Shown here piece after piece: positions 10,523-23,361 of a stretch of DNA of 64,000 nucleotides (positions are counted from its first letter, which is position 1; each line of letters opens with the position of its first letter). The notes under the pieces were generated by a model. That model saw nothing but the letters and a program-made list of their open reading frames with translations. It was not told the DNA's origin and made no database searches. Source of the DNA: Usnea hakonensis (Eukaryota; Ascomycota; Lecanoromycetes; Lecanorales; Parmeliaceae); the NCBI GenBank assembly GCA_013423325.1, contig BLJB01000009.1, positions 186,001 through 250,000 on the forward strand, given 5' to 3'. Position numbers and translations under genes: made by a program.

Positions 10523-11566
10523 ATGTCGATGGAAATTGACAGTCCGCAGCTTGGACGTAATAAGCATAGGAAGGACAAAGACGTCGAGAAGAGTGAGAAG
10601 AAGCGCAAGAGGGGCGCCGCAGATGAGGTCGAATTGAGAGTGGCCTCGCCCAGAAAAAAGCACAGGAAAATCCAACAATCGAAACCATCTACAGCTCATT
10701 CCAAAAGTACCATTCCGTCTCAGACAGAGCCAATATCCCCATTCTATAAACAAACATCCTCCCTGTACCTACCATTACCACCAATCTCCCAAAAGCATGC
10801 TTTGCAAGGCATCTGCGCCGAGCATGTATCTCCGCTCATCCTCACTTACTACCCGCCTTTTCATGGCGTCATTATATCTTATTTGAATGCACGACTCTCT
10901 ACCGAACCCCTGACGGAACCTTCCAATCCAGCTTATGCTCGAGCGATTGACGAATATGCCTCCAGCTTCATATGGCTTACTGCGGACTTTCTCATTTTCA
11001 GGCCACAGAGGAACAGCGTGATAGAAGGCTTTGTGAATCTCCAGAGCGAAAGCACTATTGGCCTACTATGCTTGAATTTTTTCAACGCGAGCATCGAGAG
11101 GAAGAGATTGCCAAAAGAGTGGAGATGGAATCCTGGTGGTATGAGGGATCCATGCAAGATGAAATTAAGGAAACCTGGGAATGACACCATGTCGGACTCG
11201 GATGGAATGGAAGTGCACAATCACGATGTGGAGGAGCAGACTTTGGAAGACGCCGAAGGCTACTTTCAAGACGAAGCAGGTAAAAAGATTGAGGGATTGC
11301 TACGATTTCGAGTCAAAGACGTGAACACGTCCAAAACCATGGATCGCGAGACTGGATTTATTAGTATAGAGGGCACCATGCTGAGCGAGGACGAGGAGAA
11401 GCGATTGCAGCAACAGGAGAGAATGAGAATTCCAAATATGGGAAGGAAGCAATTGGGCTGGCAGAATGAGCCGTCAAACGCTATGACAGGAGCCATCGTG
11501 AATGGCTATGATGGCGCGATGGATTCCAGTAATACGCCGAGTCCCAAACATAGAGCCAGGTATTAA
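10523..11566 (+). CDS. RPA43: RNA polymerase I subunit RPA43
   Basis: This 347-residue protein matches the Rpa43 subunit, which with Rpa14 forms the Pol I stalk and binds Rrn3 during rRNA transcription. The N-terminal 80 residues are very basic (KKRKRG, RKKHRK), as expected for a nucleolar protein. The core begins TSSLYLPLPPIS and contains the tip-domain pattern with YYPPFHGVIISY, then the OB-fold strands FIWLTADFLIFRPQ and VIEGFVNLQSESTIGLLCLNFF, which are diagnostic. An acidic insertion and a second strand region (LRFRVKDV) end it. The first ATG in frame is 10523; the frame extends upstream without an ATG, so a short upstream exon is possible. It stands only about 260 bases from the divergent J-protein gene. 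Confidence 0.88.
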   Translation: MSMEIDSPQLGRNKHRKDKDVEKSEKKRKRGAADEVELRVASPRKKHRKIQQSKPSTAHSKSTIPSQTEPISPFYKQTSSLYLPLPPISQKHALQGICAEHVSPLILTYYPPFHGVIISYLNARLSTEPLTEPSNPAYARAIDEYASSFIWLTADFLIFRPQRNSVIEGFVNLQSESTIGLLCLNFFNASIERKRLPKEWRWNPGGMRDPCKMKLRKPGNDTMSDSDGMEVHNHDVEEQTLEDAEGYFQDEAGKKIEGLLRFRVKDVNTSKTMDRETGFISIEGTMLSEDEEKRLQQQERMRIPNMGRKQLGWQNEPSNAMTGAIVNGYDGAMDSSNTPSPKHRARY

Positions 11567-11804
11567 CAATCTTTCCTGGTCACAAAATTCTGGTTACAAA
11601 ATTCGTTGGGTCACAAATTCCGCCGTAGTATCTGTCAGTTTATATTCGTAAAATACTTTGAGCTCAAGGGCTTGCTAAGCGAGAATAAAGTACCGTACGG
11701 TTGTACAATATAAATTACGGCCCCGCGCCTCGAACTTAACGCGCTCTCTCCCTTTCTCCCACCTAGCCTCACATATAAAACCCTGAGTTCTGGAAGCTGT
11801 AGCC

Positions 11805-14800
11805 ATGAGACTTCAATTGACGGTTCAAAGGCACGGCTTGCCCCCAGTACAAGTCTTGTGGACCTTTGCATCAGCAGTGCGACCTCCACTTCTTGCCGCC
11901 GGCAATAGTATCACAATCTCGCAATTTTTGGAGCAAGTCAACGAGATCCTACCACTCGAGTCCGAGGAATGGGGTCTTGAGGATTACTCGGTAGAAGTGC
12001 GTGGCTTCGAATGCCTGCACTTCTTCGAACTCAACCAAGTACTAAAAGATGATGATGAGGTCTGGTGGGTTGCTCAGCCTGGATTTCTCGCTCACAACTT
12101 GACTCAGATCAGCCTGACTAGTTCACAGTATAAGGCCTCTATTGACTCAAGATCTCCGCTTTCGGAAAATATCTGGACGACACCAGATCGCTGCAGATGG
12201 TAAGCATTTGGTCGACGGTGTGGCATTTGGTCGCCCTTTCCTACGACGAGCCGATAGGCCAGCCATAAGAATACCTCCAAGGAAAAGAAGACGGATCACG
12301 TATAATGAGGAAGACAGCTTCGAAGCGAACGAGCTAATGAACGACCGGCAAATCGTAGTCAGGGCTGGCTTTGACGATGTCGACGAAGCTACAACGGGCG
12401 ATCAGAGTGATGATGATGGGGACTTCGCTCCCGACGATGAGGAAGAGGAGGATCTGGATGGCGAGCTAGAGGATTTACAGAATGACATTGGTGCTGGTGC
12501 GGATGCGGTAGGAACGGACATTGTGCTGTCGCGACGAAACGCTAGGTCTCGCAGATCCCCCCAAGGATTAGGTTTGCTACAATTACTGGATGAAAACGGA
12601 CAACCATATATTGGACAATATAATAATCCTCTACTGGATTTTTATGGACAGGACGAGATTCCACAAAAGCAACCTGAAATCAGAGTCAGGAAGCGCCGTA
12701 CAGTAGACTCGACTCAAAAGTCTTCCGAGAACATTAGAGGCATTCTTCGGGACTCATCAGCAAGCCCCCAAGACTTTAGTAGACGGGACTCTGCCGGCAG
12801 TAATAGAAGCGTGCGTTTCGAGAATGCTGATTCTGTAACGCCCGCAACCGTTCGAGAATCGGAGGACTCGGAAAACGCAGACGATGACGAATTTGAGCTT
12901 GGCGAGGTGGAAGAATCTGATAAAGAGAATGCTGAGCCACTGATTGAGGAGAATGAATCTAGCGATGTATGCAGCGTCCTCTCATATTATGCTTTTCGCA
13001 AGGAATTCTAATTTCACGCTGTACCATATGTGCTAGGGACGCTTCACTAATCAAAGCCTAGAGTTATTCCGATCAATCACGATCAAGCTCGTCCACGTCC
13101 TGTGAAGATCGACTGTCTGACGATGAGACATCTTCCTCTGGGTCATCCTCTAGCGTCTCGAGCTCAGGTTCAGAACCAGAGCAGCAGCCAAGCAAAGATA
13201 AAGCTCATCGGGGCAAAGCTTCAGATACTTCGTCTTCGGGATCGTCGTCCTCCAGCAGCAGTAGCGATTCCGAGCCCGAGACGCCAAGGACTGGCCAGAA
13301 ACGGAAGTGGGCAGTACATAACGTCGGATCCGAGACTCCCGCAAATGAGGCGCCAGCTGTGGTCAGCAAATCCGCATCAACCAATACACTACCTGGCGAA
13401 GGGACTAATATGACCCGTAGCCGTAACAAGCGGAGAAAAGAGAGTAAGCGGCTAAGCTTTATTAAGAGCAAAGGCATTCTCCCAGCTGCCGCCACCAAAG
13501 CTGATCTACGCGAATTCGAGGAGCGGAATTCCCAGCTAGAAAGGCAGGAAATGATAGCTGTTGGTGGAGCTCGCGCTGCTTTCGAAGCTAAGAAACAGGG
13601 TTTACTGACTTCGATCGCCTCTGGTGGCATCGATATCAATCTTGATCCCAACCTGCACGAGAAAGATGCTCAAACGCCCGAGGGTCAATTATCAGGAGAT
13701 GGTTCACTCCCGATGGCTGCGGCCACCCAGACCACCAACCCAACTAATCAGCTCGCCAACAAGAATACTTCTGCAAAAAAGGACCGTGGCAAAACTTGTG
13801 TGAACGACTCTATTAATTCTCCGACGAGCGCAGAATTCCAGGACTCGGCGAATGATTCATTAGTGATACCCAAGAAAATCCTACCAATCAGTTCAAAAAG
13901 TAGTACCTTGACGACCATAATGCCTGACTTGGCCAATACCCCTCCTGCAGAGGCCATGAACTCCCTCACGAATGATTCCCAAGGCACTGCACAAGCTATT
14001 GAATCCTCCAAATCAAAAATGCTCCAAGCGCCTGAATCCCAGCCTCGCCGATCTAAGCTTGACGTGAATGGCGCAAAACGTATGCTCTTTGGCTCTTTGG
14101 GCCTCAGAACACCAAAGACCAAGGAAGATGAGTTGAAGACCCGGGAGAAGCTGATGAAAGACGTGAAGCCCATGAAAGAGCTTCACGTCAGCGACGAGAT
14201 TGAGAAAGTCGAAGATCTTGCGGCTGCAGCTCAAGATGAAAGCTGGAAAGACAAGATTGATCTGAAAGCTGTAGAATGCTGCTACGAAGGGATTGAGCTG
14301 AGCACCCCGCCGTTCCCTTTCGTGCAGAGATGGGATCCTCAACAGCAGAGAGCACCCAATACAAGCAACACGAAGAAGCGAAAAGGGAAAAAGCGAAAGC
14401 GTAACAGCCATGATTATTACGAGGATAGCTCTAACCGTTCACGAGGTGAAGCTCCATTTAGCAACAAACAGTATTATCGCGATGACAATTCTCACAATCC
14501 ACAGGACGAAGACGTGCACCTCAATGAGGATGATATGCCTAGAGAAGAGGCTGAACACGGACTGTTGACCGAGAAAATTAGTGTGAACAGCGAAGACCCT
14601 AAGCCTTTGCATGATGAGAGTTTCGATGACTCAATCCGAGTCAATGATCAACTACTCCATGAGACCGAAAGCGCCTCTGCTGATGCGTTCGTCGAAACGC
14701 ACGAGCTATATGACCTGACAAATGACCTTCCGACTCTACCCGTAGACCTTTCTACACGCTCAACCTTGGCGTTAGACACGGCCACAAAGGGCAGTGTTGT

Positions 14801-16235
14801 CGCCTTTAAACAACTTGAAATGTCGGCAGAAACCGGCTGGCAACCCAAAATATCGGAGTATCGAACGGCTATTGTCGATGGAATCGTGGACGATGGCACG
14901 CTCTCAATGACACTTGCAAAGCGTGATCGATTGCCGAAGAATTTACGGTACGACAATGAAACTGGCGAACGCATCTATTCTAAATTTGAAATGCCCGGTT
15001 ATCATGAAGAAATTGACGATGAAAATAATGGAAAAATTGAAATTTCGTTCGACGAATTGATCAAACCCGTTTTGGTCGAGGCTGCAAGCGAAGAGAGCAT
15101 TCAGGATGATACGCTACAGGGTCAAGATCAAAGTGTCGTTCGTTTGGACTCAGATGATAGGGCTGTTGACGTAGAAGCTCATAATGGAGATGCGAGGTCG
15201 CAAAGCAGTAGTTCAGACAGTCCAGTCCAAGAAATTCGCAACGATGAAATTGCTGAGCCGAGCGAAGAAGCCCGAAAAGAAATATCCGAGCTGATCAGGG
15301 ATGCTGGATGGCGGTCGAGCGTAAACCACGGAGCGATTGACCCGCAAGATGAGGGCTTTCACAATGAGCCTCCTCTTGTAGACCCACGTTCCGTGAAGTT
15401 TTACGGTTTCAGCTCAAGCCCAGTTACGAACAGATCCCAAGCAGCATCATCGCCACCGCCAGCAGCGCTTCAGAAGTCAGAGTGTATACATAATTCAATT
15501 TCTGAGGTCGCCGAAAGCCTCCCCCAAGCTCCTATCGATTCGCCTACTCGCTCGATAATCTCAGATGATAGACTCGCTATTGACTACCCCAATATACCGC
15601 AGATGGACGGCGAAAGCGAAGTGTTGCAGCATGAAGCCCAGGATCGTTCGGGCCCTCTTGAAGACCACCAGATCGCGTCCCAAGATCTCACCTTGCGAAG
15701 TAGCGTCCGCGATTCTCCCTCTCAAAGTATAGCATCTCCTACTCCGACATCGCCTGAAAGAAGTTCTCCTAAATCGATCAACGTATCTGATGGCGCCGAC
15801 TCCGACGAGTCATTACCAGAGCTGTTTTCGCAAGCTTTTGAGAGTCGATTGTCACAGGGAATAGATATCAAATCAGAGCTCTCGGAAGACCCTATCTCGC
15901 CTCCAAATCGTCGCAAGCTCAAGAGCAATAGCAGGATGGCTTCATCTCAGGGATTGTCTGATCGTGATTGGGAGCCTGAATCCTCCAATAGTATTGGGCG
16001 TGAAGATGATGGCGCAAGCACGCCGCGCGCGTCGCAGCCAGTGTTTTCCTCTCAAATCGTTGACTTGACCATCTCGAGCGACACCGTCGATCCTCTAGAT
16101 GACTCATACAAAGATGACGATAGCTACAATCTGCCAACGGGGCCAGGATGGGTGCAAAAGCCTAGGATTAGCGAACCTCGTGATGGTATGGCGAAGAAGC
16201 CCACCACAAGAGGGTCTTCGAGGAGGACGCGATAG
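11805..16235 (+). CDS. Large coilin-like nuclear protein
   Basis: Three exons (11805-12064, 12129-12966, 13062-16235) encode 1423 residues. Introns of 64 and 95 bp have GTGGGT and GTATGC donors and CTGAC and CTAAT branch sites. The N-terminal 90 residues form a compact ubiquitin-like module beginning MRLQLTVQRHGLPPVQVLW and ending LKDDDEVCIRPL; the pattern (strand, hydrophobic helix, LEDYSVEVRGFECL, 'LKDDDEV') resembles the coilin N-terminal domain. A basic stretch PRKRRR follows, then long acidic and Ser-rich disordered parts. Near residues 940-1005 the segment GSVVAFKQLEMSAETGWQPK, then SEYRTAIVDGI, resembles the atypical Tudor domain at the coilin C-terminus. The whole architecture (folded N-domain, long charged linker, Tudor-like part) suits a Cajal-body scaffold, but this is inference. 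A fungal domain of unknown function may be how databases name it. Confidence 0.8.
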
Positions 16236-16704
16236 TGATTTACATGGGTCGTTTTGACCAAATGCTGTGGCTCTGGATCGGGACTGTTCTGGTGAAATGG
16301 CGATTTTGGGTCACACTGTACTGAGTAGATCACACTGGCTCTCACCCGTAGGGCGTCGCTACATGGTCACTAGCTTTATAGGAAAATGATACACTGAGGC
16401 ATCTAACGTCTAACATGGACATATATTTGCTCGATTAGTTGTATACGCATTGATCAAAAACGGTCCAGCGGAAGCCTAGGATTAATATAGTTATCGCTTT
16501 AATTCCTTTGTCGAGCCTTCCGAGCACAGCCCACCTCGTCCGCACTTCTCTCTTCCTATTTGGCAGTCTCGGCAGTAACCATGCTCACATTTTCAGGTAC
16601 CAAACTGCATTCATACGATGCACTCTCACATAATCTTGTATCGAGATGTTCCCTAAACCCACCGGGTAGAAAGCAGAGCTTGAACATCATATTCATAATT
16701 CAGC
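16236..16704. other. Intergenic region
   Basis: These 469 bases separate two tandem genes. I see no coding region or structured RNA; it should hold the 3' UTR of the coilin-like gene and the arrestin promoter. Confidence 0.55.
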
Positions 16705-18454
16705 ATGTCCGTCCGGATACAGCTCGATAAGCCTCGTGGCGTCTTCACAAACCTCGACCAAATCAGTGGAGTCGTCGTCCTGAGCATACTAGGGCCCGAG
16801 ACCGTTTCTACAATAACTGTGAAACTCGAAGGGGAGAGCAGATCCCATCTGGCTGGGAATATCAATCCGCGACGCAATTATGACGGCTTCGAGAAGGAAG
16901 GTTCTCGACAAGAGGTCCACAAGGTAAAACTGCGTTGTTGAACTGCGGATAGGCGTCCATTTCTCTGATGATATTCATAGCTTCTCTACAAGGTCCTCAC
17001 TGTCTTTCCTACCGCCGAGCTTCGAAGGGCAACGGGCCCGGATCAGGCCTACACTCTACCTTCGGGTCCTCATGCCTACCCTTTCCAATTCAAGGTACGC
17101 TTCGAAATGTCAAGAAAGCTTAGCAGGTCCTGAAATGAGCGTCAGCTCCCTTTTAACAATGACTGCTCCAATAACAACTCCCTGCTGAATGGCCTCAATG
17201 CCTTGCGATTTGACATGGCACGAGACACGAACAACCACGTGAAGAAGACCCTGCCACCTTCTCTCAATGGACTTCCCGGGGAAGCAGAAATACTTTACTA
17301 CGTAAAAGTCACAGTACAGCGACCAGCGTTCTACAAGGAGAATTTTAGAGCGGTACGTCCACTCCTTGCTTGAACAGGTTTACAAACCAGGACCGATTTT
17401 ACGGCCCTTTGTTGACGCCCAATAGGTATACCCCTTCACATTTCTTCCAATCGAACCACCCCGAGCCCCTGCCAACAATCGAGAATCGTACGCTAGAAGA
17501 TCCCACCAGTTTAGTCCTAGTATTGATGTGCTCGAAAAAACTGGACTCTTCCGGAAGGCGTCTGTCGCAACGACCGATCCGTCGGCCCCTGAAGTGCCAC
17601 CTCCAAACATTAGTATTGACGGTCGTCTGCCCGATCCAGCGATCATCACCTGCAACGAATCGCTACCTTTGCGGATCCTAGTCACCAAGAAGAATGAAAG
17701 TCCTGCGACTATATACTTGAGAACGCTCAGTATCACGCTTATAGGCTTTACACTCATTCGAGCCCACGAATTGCAAAGGCGAGAGGCTCAAAGCTGGGTG
17801 ATTTTAAGTCAAGCGCATATAGACAAGGTTCTGACCAGCACAGTCGGCGGTGATGGCAGCAAGATACTAGAGGTCGACACGACCTTGTGGAAACAGTGCC
17901 CGTTGCCCAGTATCGTTCCACCGTCGTTTACGACTTGCAACATATCACGGCGATACGAGTTGGAAATAAAAGCTGGACTGGCCTGGGGCTCTTCTAGGAA
18001 TATAAATGTAGGTCTGGATCTAGGCAAGTAGTGGGACTCTGCTAATAAGCGAAAGCCTGAACTTTCAGTCCAGACCGTCCGAATGCCTGTAGAGGTCTAC
18101 TCTGGAATTGCTCCACCCCAAGCCCTACTCGACCAAATGGCGGATCGGCACTCTGGACAGCCTGCTACAAATTATAACCTACGGCCGCATGGCTCTGCAA
18201 ACGCGCCTTCTGCAGGGCCTTCTTCTGGATCCTCTCGGCCAAATACTCAAGGGCAAAGTGATCACATTGAACCTTCTCCATCGGACATTCCAGACGAAGC
18301 TCCTCCAAGCTATGAGGATGCAATGGCAGACGACCTAGCACCAATTGATGGACCGAGGCGGAATTATCACCAGCAGACAAGCTCAACACCGCCTGGTAGC
18401 AGCGGCAAAGGGTCGGCAAAGGATGAAAGGTTGTTCCCTGAGAGCGGGCGTTGA
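16705..18454 (+). CDS. Arrestin-related trafficking adaptor with PPxY motif
   Basis: Five exons (16705-16923, 16981-17094, 17146-17352, 17426-18023, 18069-18454) encode 507 residues. The protein has an arrestin N-domain starting MSVRIQLDKPRGVFTNLDQI, with the YTLPSGPHAYPFQF motif typical of alpha-arrestins, then an arrestin C-domain (SLPLRILVTKKNES). Near the end it has PPSYEDAMA, a PPxY motif that in yeast ARTs binds the WW domains of the Rsp5/Nedd4 ubiquitin ligase. It would link the ligase to plasma-membrane transporters for endocytosis. The fourth intron (18024-18068) begins GCAAGT, a GC-AG intron: only this donor keeps frame and joins LDL to VQTVRMPVEVYSG. The alternative GTAGGT donor at 18008 breaks the frame. 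Substrate transporters cannot be told. Confidence 0.86.
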
Positions 18455-18918
18455 TGAAGCAAGCGGTTGTATGCGTAGTATATTGATTAGCGATTCAGTG
18501 TGCCTCGTAGGGTAGTAGGAGCGGAGAGATGAGATTGAGAGGGAGAAGATAAAGATTAGAGAGAGGTGAAAGCATGCCTAGATAACACTCAATTCCTTTC
18601 ATGGTAGACCAAGAACAACTAAGGATAAGTAAGGATATGAGCAGTCTGTGATGGGATGATGAGGGGTCACATTTATCCTACCAACTTAATTTATAATCAC
18701 AGCCCTTGTGATTGGCTGTATTCGCTAGCGCACACGTTATCGATTACCAAGGTCCAAGGTGGGATAGTGTAGGTAATGTAAACCAGTGAAGTGACGGTAT
18801 GATGATGACATACTGATAGAGTTAGGTAGGTACTTACCGAGGAAGCTGCGAGGCTGCAGCGGCTTCTTACTCTAAGGAGGATATCCGTTAAGTATTAATC
18901 TACCTTACTACTCTTTAC
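18455..18918. other. Intergenic region
   Basis: About 460 bases between tandem genes, AT-richer than the coding parts, with one TAGGTAGGTACTTACC-like stretch near 18825. No gene is seen. Confidence 0.5.
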
Positions 18919-20719
18919 ATGCCACCTTTTCATCAGTACCTCCCTCGACTTGTCTTTCGTAGTCCTCCTCGCCTCATCAATTTCTCAATATCTACCTTTG
19001 CTACCTCGTCTAGAGTCATGGCCCAAGAATATCAGATCAAAGGGCTCTCCAAGCTCGATCTGAAGAGTGGGGAAAAGAGAGAAGTCGAGGTCGAAGGAAT
19101 TGAAAATGCCAAGGTCCTGCTGGCCAACGTGAACGGCAAGACACATGCTATGAGTTCTAAATGCACTCATTACGGAGCACCCTTGAAAACGGGGGTTCTA
19201 AGCCCCGATGGGAGGATAACCTGCGCGTGGCATGGAGGTGAGCCCCTTTGACAGTGATGCCCGCTCTGTATTCGCCTAATGACGGCATATTATAGCTTGC
19301 TTCAACGTCGCTTCCGGTGACGTCGAGGATGCTCCAGCTCTGGACCCCTTGGCTAAATTCGAAATTCTGGAGAAGAATGGAGGGGTATACATCAAAGGAG
19401 AGGAAAGCACCATCAAGGCAAACAGGAGGGCCGTCAATACCAAATGCAAGGCTCAGGGTGAAGAGAAGGTCGTGGTTGTGGGAGGAGGCAGTGGAGCAAT
19501 GGGCGCAGTACAAGCCCTTCGCGAACAGGATTTCAAAGGCGCCATCACTATGATCTCAATCGAGTCCAGTCCTCCCATTGACCGTACCAAGCTCTCTAAG
19601 GCCCTCATGACCGACAAGTCCAAGTTGGATTTACGTCCGCAGGAATGGTTCAAAGAATCTTCCATTGATACAGTCTCGGACGAGGTTACTGGAGTCGACT
19701 TCGAGAAGAAGTCAGTCTCCACCAAATCCGGCTCATCCTACCCTTACACCAAGCTCATCCTCGCCACTGGCGGTATACCTAAAATGTTACCTCTGCCCGG
19801 ATTCAAAGAACTATCCAATGTGTTCCTCCTCCGCTCGCTTTCTGATGCGCAAGCCATCGTCTCTGCTGTTGGCGAGAAGAAGGGGAAGAAGATTGTTGTC
19901 GTAGGTTCGTCCTTTATAGGAATGGAAGTCGGAAATTGCCTAGCCTCAGGAAACGATGTCACAGTCATTGGCATGGAATCGCGGCCCTTGGAGCGCATCA
20001 TGGGCGCCCAAACCGGCGAAATTTTCCAAAACATTCTCTCGAAGAATGGTGTCAAATTTCATATGAACGCTGGTGTTGAGGCCGCTGGACCGTCCAAGGA
20101 AGATTCCAAAATGGTTGGCTCGGTCAGCTTGAAGGATGGTACTATTCTGCCTGCCGATCTCGTTATCCTTGGCGTGGGCGTTGGTCCAGCTACCGGATTC
20201 TTGAGAGACAATAAGGCAGTATCGTTAGAAAAAGACGGCTCGCTTCAAGTTGATGAAAACTTCGCTGTCAAAGGTCTCAAAGATGTCTTTGCGATTGGCG
20301 ATATAGCAACGTACCCCTATCACGGACCTGGTAGCGACGGTACCCTGACACGTATCGAGCATTGGAACGTGGCACAAAATGCCGGACGCGCTGCCGCAAA
20401 GAATATTGTCTCACCGTCTTCCAAACCAAAGCCCTTTATACCAGTCTTCTGGTCCGCACTGGGTAGTCAAATGAGATACTGTGGCAATACGCCAAACGGA
20501 TGGGACGAACTGGTCATGCAGGGTGATCCAAAAGAGGGCAAGTTTGCAGCATTTTACGGGAAAGGAGATACCGTGGTGGCCGTGGCGAGCATGATGATGG
20601 ATCCAATCATGAGTCAGAGCGCGGAACTGATGAGGCAAGGGAAAATGCCGGGGCTGGCGGAATTGCGGAAGGGCGTGGATGTCAGAGAGATTGGATTGCC
20701 GGGAGAGATCAAGATATGA
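18919..20719 (+). CDS. AIFM3-type Rieske/FAD oxidoreductase
   Basis: Two exons (18919-19237, 19296-20719; 58-bp intron) encode 580 residues. The N-terminal part is a Rieske domain with both cluster-binding boxes: CTHYGAPL (Cys82, His84) and CAWHGAC (Cys102, His105). The intron falls inside the second box, and splicing is required to complete it. A pyridine-nucleotide-disulphide oxidoreductase follows, with the FAD dinucleotide motif VVVVGGGSGAMGA, the second nucleotide motif KKIVVVGSSFIGMEV, and the FAD-binding end DVFAIGDIATYP. This order is that of AIFM3/AIF-like proteins rather than ferredoxin reductases. The first 33 residues are Arg/Ser/Phe-rich and could target mitochondria; a second ATG at 19018 would give a cytosolic form. 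A redox role is clear, a cell-death role is only family inference. Confidence 0.9.
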
Positions 20720-20980
20720 GTGGGCCTGAGGTCCCAGAGAGGACATGGAAAAGCATGAGGTACATAGAGAACCTCTTAGGTATATCACATGAGATACTTT
20801 TTGGCTCTCAAACAGCAGCGATCACCAAATGTGCCTGGTGTACTTCACCTTTAAAGCAAGGTATTGCTGAACATTGGTTCCTCGTCTTGGAGTATGTGAA
20901 AAGTTACATTAGATAGCGAGATCAAACTCTATCTCGAAGGTATCAAAGCCCGTCAAGAAGGTGCACGTCCAAAGCCGCCA

Positions 20981-23361
20981 TCACCCTTCCAACGACTCCC
21001 GAAGCAGCATCTCATCAACACTCAGCGCCTCGACATGCGTTGATAGCCGATTCTCCGCTTTCCTCCCCGCATCCAAAGTTCCCCTTTTCCTCTCCGCAGA
21101 TCGCTCCTCGACAGCAGCGCTCAGCGCGTCCACGGCTCCGAGGTCTCCGGACGATTTGCTCGGCGCGACGCCCCACTTGCCAAAGACCCACCCGCCGACA
21201 CGCTTCCCGAGAGTGGATTTCTCGGCCGGAGTGGGGGCTTCTGGCGCAGCGGGGTTCCTGGGTGTATGACCGAGCAGCAATCGATTGTAGTTGCTGCTGT
21301 CGTAGCCGCGGGTGCGTTTGGAAGTGTGAGCGACGGCGGCTGTGGAGCTCGTGACCGGGCCGATTGAGGCGACGGATGGGCCGAATGATGATCGGGGGGT
21401 TGGGCCTTGCGAGCGTTTGCCACGTGGCTTGGGGGTATCGATGCCTCCGCTAGATAGTATGCTTTCATGGGATGAAGCTCGATGCAATCGAGGACGCATT
21501 TGCTCCATCGGACAGAATGTTCGCTGGGCATCATTGTGCTTATCGAAGTGATTGTCTAGGAAGGATATTGAGATTTCATCTTCCGGCTGTTCCAGAATGG
21601 TGCGATTATCTAGTAAAGGACCCTTGATTGTCTCTGTGGAATTGTCCATGCTATGTCGATCATCCACCTGCAGAGCCGCAGATATGCTCTGGGGTACTTG
21701 AGGCGATGTTTGCGCAGGTAGACTTCTTGTAGACACGTCAGAGTTTCGCTTAGAAGATCGTGGGTATATATGGGGTGATCCAAGAGCGGTAGAGCCGGCT
21801 GTTGTGGGTCTCGATGAGTAAATGTTATCGTCCATGACGTCAAATACCGAAGAATTTCTGAACGCAGACTGAGGAGAATTTGCCATAGACGAAGGAGCTT
21901 GCGATGATTGCGACGACCATCGATGCGATTGAATGGGAGGAATGGTGACCGAAGTCTGCGACAGGATGGTGGCAGCCGAGGAGTCTGTTCTGAATTGCAT
22001 AGAAGAGATGCTGGGTATTCGCGGTATGCGAGGTGTTTGAGCACCAGAAGGTGTCCGAAGTCCTGGAGAGGTAATGTTACGCCGTTTCTTGGTCTTTGCC
22101 AGCCCAAGAGGCTTGTCTCTGGCGGTCTTGACTTTCGGTGCTGCGTGATAATGGTGGTGGACGTGGAAGTCAGGTGAGAGTGCGTCATTGGTGGCCGTCC
22201 CTGCAAGCTCGCTATTCAGGTCTTCTCTTAATCCATTTTGTTCACGATGCGGTTGCACAGGCTGGTGAACCATTATCTGCTCCCGGAGATTCTCCACCTC
22301 CTCATTCGAACCCATCAGCATCTCCCGCAACTCCACAATCCCCAGTTGCAAGTTGGCATTATCCTGAAGGATGTCTTTGACAAAGTGTGAGACAACGCTG
22401 TTCCTTCCATCCATTATCGTAGTTGCGGCCGCCGCACCTTTGAGACGCCCAGCCGCGTTCTCAAGCTCTCTTTCGACGGTCCTCCGCCTTTCAAATCTTT
22501 TTACAACCTCCATGTGCCTCAAGCGTTCGTCATGCGCTTCCCTGTCTATTCGGTCCATTTGCTCTTGTAAAGTGCTGACAGTCCGTTCAGCGCCCTTCCA
22601 TTTCTCTACCGCTGTTTGCTCCCTTTCTTCCCTAGTGGCCATTTGGTGATGAAGGTCAGCTGCTTCCAACTCCAGACATGCCAGTTGTGCTTCGAGGTGT
22701 GAGGTTTGCGCAGCCAACACCGTGAGCCGCTCTAACTCCTTGCGTGTAGATTGGAGCGTTGCATTAAGTGATACGATGTGCGCGTCAGAGTCAGAGGCTG
22801 TATTGTTCATCTTTTCCAGCTGGTCCAGCAGGTACTGATTTTCCTCGATTATTCGTACATTCGAGGCCTCCGTCTCATGCTTATCCATTTCAAGCTTCTC
22901 GATATTTCCAGCCATCTTACGCCGCTCCTCTGCTGCGTCAACGACGTATGCCTCATGACGGGCTAGAAGTGCCTGTAGCGCAAAGATTAGCGACATATCG
23001 GCCAACGAGGTCAAGACATGAGTGGATGATTCAGAAGAGTAGTGTTGGGAGTGAATAGCGAAGATGTGAATCGCTGTGTTTATTTGAATCCATTTTTACG
23101 GGTCCTGAACGGATTGGCTCATTTGAAGGATCAAACACGGATTACCAAAAAAGAAGCACCCACTTGACCAATGCGCGCAGCATTTTCGAGCTGATTTTCC
23201 AGACCTTGGAGAGCAGCGTTGTTGTGTTCCAAGTAGGCACATTGCAGGTTACCGCAACAGCAGGTTGTGGGGCGCTCTCGCATTCCACTGCTTGATTGCG
23301 ACAGCAGAGCGTCAAGAGAAGCGGCCGATGAAGAGACCGAGGAGGGTTTTGTTTGATGCAT
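20981..23361 (-). CDS. Coiled-coil protein with N-terminal Cys motif
   Basis: Two exons (23361-23164, 22972-20981) joined by a 191-bp intron (GTGGGT..CTACAG) encode 729 residues. Exon 1 carries CCCGNLQCAYLEHN, a motif I have seen in an uncharacterised group of filamentous fungal coiled-coil proteins, and splices in frame to ALLARHEAYVVDAAEERR. Residues about 45-290 are a long predicted coiled coil (heptad-rich: LEMDKHETEASNVRIIEEN). The rest is basic, Ser/Pro-rich and disordered, with a conserved-looking HRASSHESILSSGG and a C-terminal GGWVFGKWG. The ATG at 23361 is the best start because nothing upstream is coding. It may be a cytoskeletal or spindle-pole scaffold, but the sequence gives no proof. 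The C-terminus faces the oxidoreductase gene about 260 bases away. Confidence 0.8.

Noticed and set aside
21610..22206. 198-codon minus-strand frame inside the coiled-coil gene
   Set aside because: It is an alternate frame of the real gene, with His/Pro/Leu/Arg-rich composition typical of a shadow.
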